Positions 5,148 to 5,754 of a stretch of 5,754 nt of DNA are shown one piece after another (within the stretch, counting starts at the first letter, position 1; each line of letters begins with the position of its first letter). Both the position numbers and the translations under genes were made by a program. Below the pieces are notes generated by a model. That model was not told the origin of the DNA. It searched no databases and worked only from the letters and a program-made list of their open reading frames with translations. Where the stretch lies: NCBI GenBank assembly GCA_025454675.1, contig JALONZ010000205.1, forward strand, positions 1-5,754, given 5' to 3'. The stretch comes from Anaerolineae bacterium (GTDB lineage Bacteria > Chloroflexota > Anaerolineae > Aggregatilineales > Phototrophicaceae).

Positions 5148-5754
5148 CAAATAGGCGACTAACGCATCAATTTGCGCCAAAGAGACTTGCCCAATAATTT
5201 GATGGTCGCCTTCTAATAAAAAGACATCCATCTAAACCTGTTTCGGGCAGATGACAAGTCGCGCATTCTAATTCTTCAAACACAACTTCACCCTCGCTGA
5301 CCAACCACGCATCTTGAATCGGCGGGGTGGGTGGGGCTTTGAGCGTGGTTATGTATAATACCAGCGCATCAAGGTCTAAGGATATGCCACTGTGCGGGTC
5401 GCCTGCTGGCGGGTTGGTATTGCCTTCAATCAGACCGAAACCTGTTTGCGAGGCGCGGATTTTTGAGTAAATTATATAAAACGGGGGTGTTGCGCGTGCC
5501 GTCCACATAATCTACCCAAACACGCCCATCCGATTGTCCATCGAAATGACAATTGGCACAACTGACCCAATTTGAACCCATGCGTCTATCACCCGCACTA
5601 TGAAATAATTCCGCACCGATGGCTTCGTCAATGGGGATGGTGAGGTCGCTGACGGGGACAGTGGTGCTAATGCTAAAATCGCGCGTATCAATCAGGCTTA
5701 GTGCGCCATCTATGGCATTATGAACAACCGCAATGCTGTTATCCAGATTCAAAA
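5130..5754 (-). pseudogene. Broken beta-propeller/di-haem cytochrome c-like gene, 5' end off the window
   Basis: Three consecutive minus-strand frames each encode part of one protein. Frame A (right edge to about 5465) gives a propeller-like strand (SIAVVHNAIDGALSLIDTRD), IGAELFHSAGDRRMG, a haem motif CANCH (codons 5546-5560) and DGTRNTPVLYNL. It would end at a TGA at 5426-5428. Frame B (about 5460-5225) gives FGLIEGNTNPPAG, DLDALVLYITTL and FEELECATCH (haem motif codons 5251-5265), and would stop at 5167-5169. Frame C (about 5228-5130) gives DVFLLEGDHQIIGQ and IDALVAYLQTLPR, with stop TAA 5130-5132. Both transitions are +1, beside A5 (complement of 5460-5464) and T5 (complement of 5218-5222). 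Relatives I recall, propeller proteins ending in cytochrome-peroxidase-like haem domains, carry an HWSGD-like segment at the first break and a longer stretch with the second domain's ligands at the second. Both are absent, and no Met follows CATCH in the joined frames. This points to internal deletions. Single-base homopolymer errors remain possible. A working product is unlikely as read. Confidence 0.75.

Noticed and set aside
5160..5470. Programmed frameshifting in the cytochrome gene at the A5 and T5 runs
   Set aside because: Neither site is a known slippery heptamer with a following structure. Two +1 events would be needed, and the apparent absence of conserved haem-domain segments at both points is better explained by deletion or sequencing error.

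Overview
The window suggests a bacterium of the Chloroflexota (Anaerolineae-like) type. This is an inference from protein style only: secreted proteins with Thr/Pro-rich 'TPT' linkers, a PPC-linker-SH3 architecture, a FAS1 domain on a lipoprotein, and a BMP-type binding domain with the wording I associate with that phylum. There is no rRNA or other phylogenetic marker. All recognisable genes lie on the minus strand, so the biological reading order is from right (5754) to left (1).

Reading in that order: (i) 5754-5130 is the 3' part of a beta-propeller/di-haem cytochrome c-like gene. It is broken into three reading frames by two lesions and its 5' part lies beyond the right edge. (ii) A good sigma70-type promoter at the very end of that pseudogene drives a secreted PPC-(TPT)n-SH3-like protein (5084-4146). 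This gene is followed by a 12-bp-stem palindromic repeat (4083-4110) and an intrinsic terminator (4019-4044). (iii) A tightly packed three-gene operon follows: a TetR-family repressor (3952-3242), an ABC ATPase (3242-2271) and an ABC-2 permease (2274-1459), with 1-nt and 4-nt overlaps. A 30-bp span with perfect 9-bp inverted arms sits just upstream of the repressor and is the likely autoregulatory operator. The operon closes with an intrinsic terminator (1404-1432). (iv) After a leader of about 190 bp, a lipoprotein gene (1213 to the left edge, incomplete) encodes an unusual order of parts: lipobox, acidic linker, complete FAS1 domain, TEA/PAEAT-type linker, then the N-terminal part of a BMP/PnrA-type ABC substrate-binding domain.

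Functionally, the central operon looks like a self-regulated ABC exporter whose substrate cannot be read from sequence. The lipoprotein at the left edge looks like the binding component of a separate importer, perhaps for nucleosides, carrying an adhesion-type domain; its permease and ATPase genes would be expected beyond the left edge. The most noteworthy observations are the FAS1-BMP fusion and the doubly broken cytochrome gene. In that gene both frame changes are in the same direction, both lie next to 5-base homopolymers, and both fall where conserved haem-domain segments appear to be missing. No mobile element, CRISPR array, tRNA or rRNA was seen.
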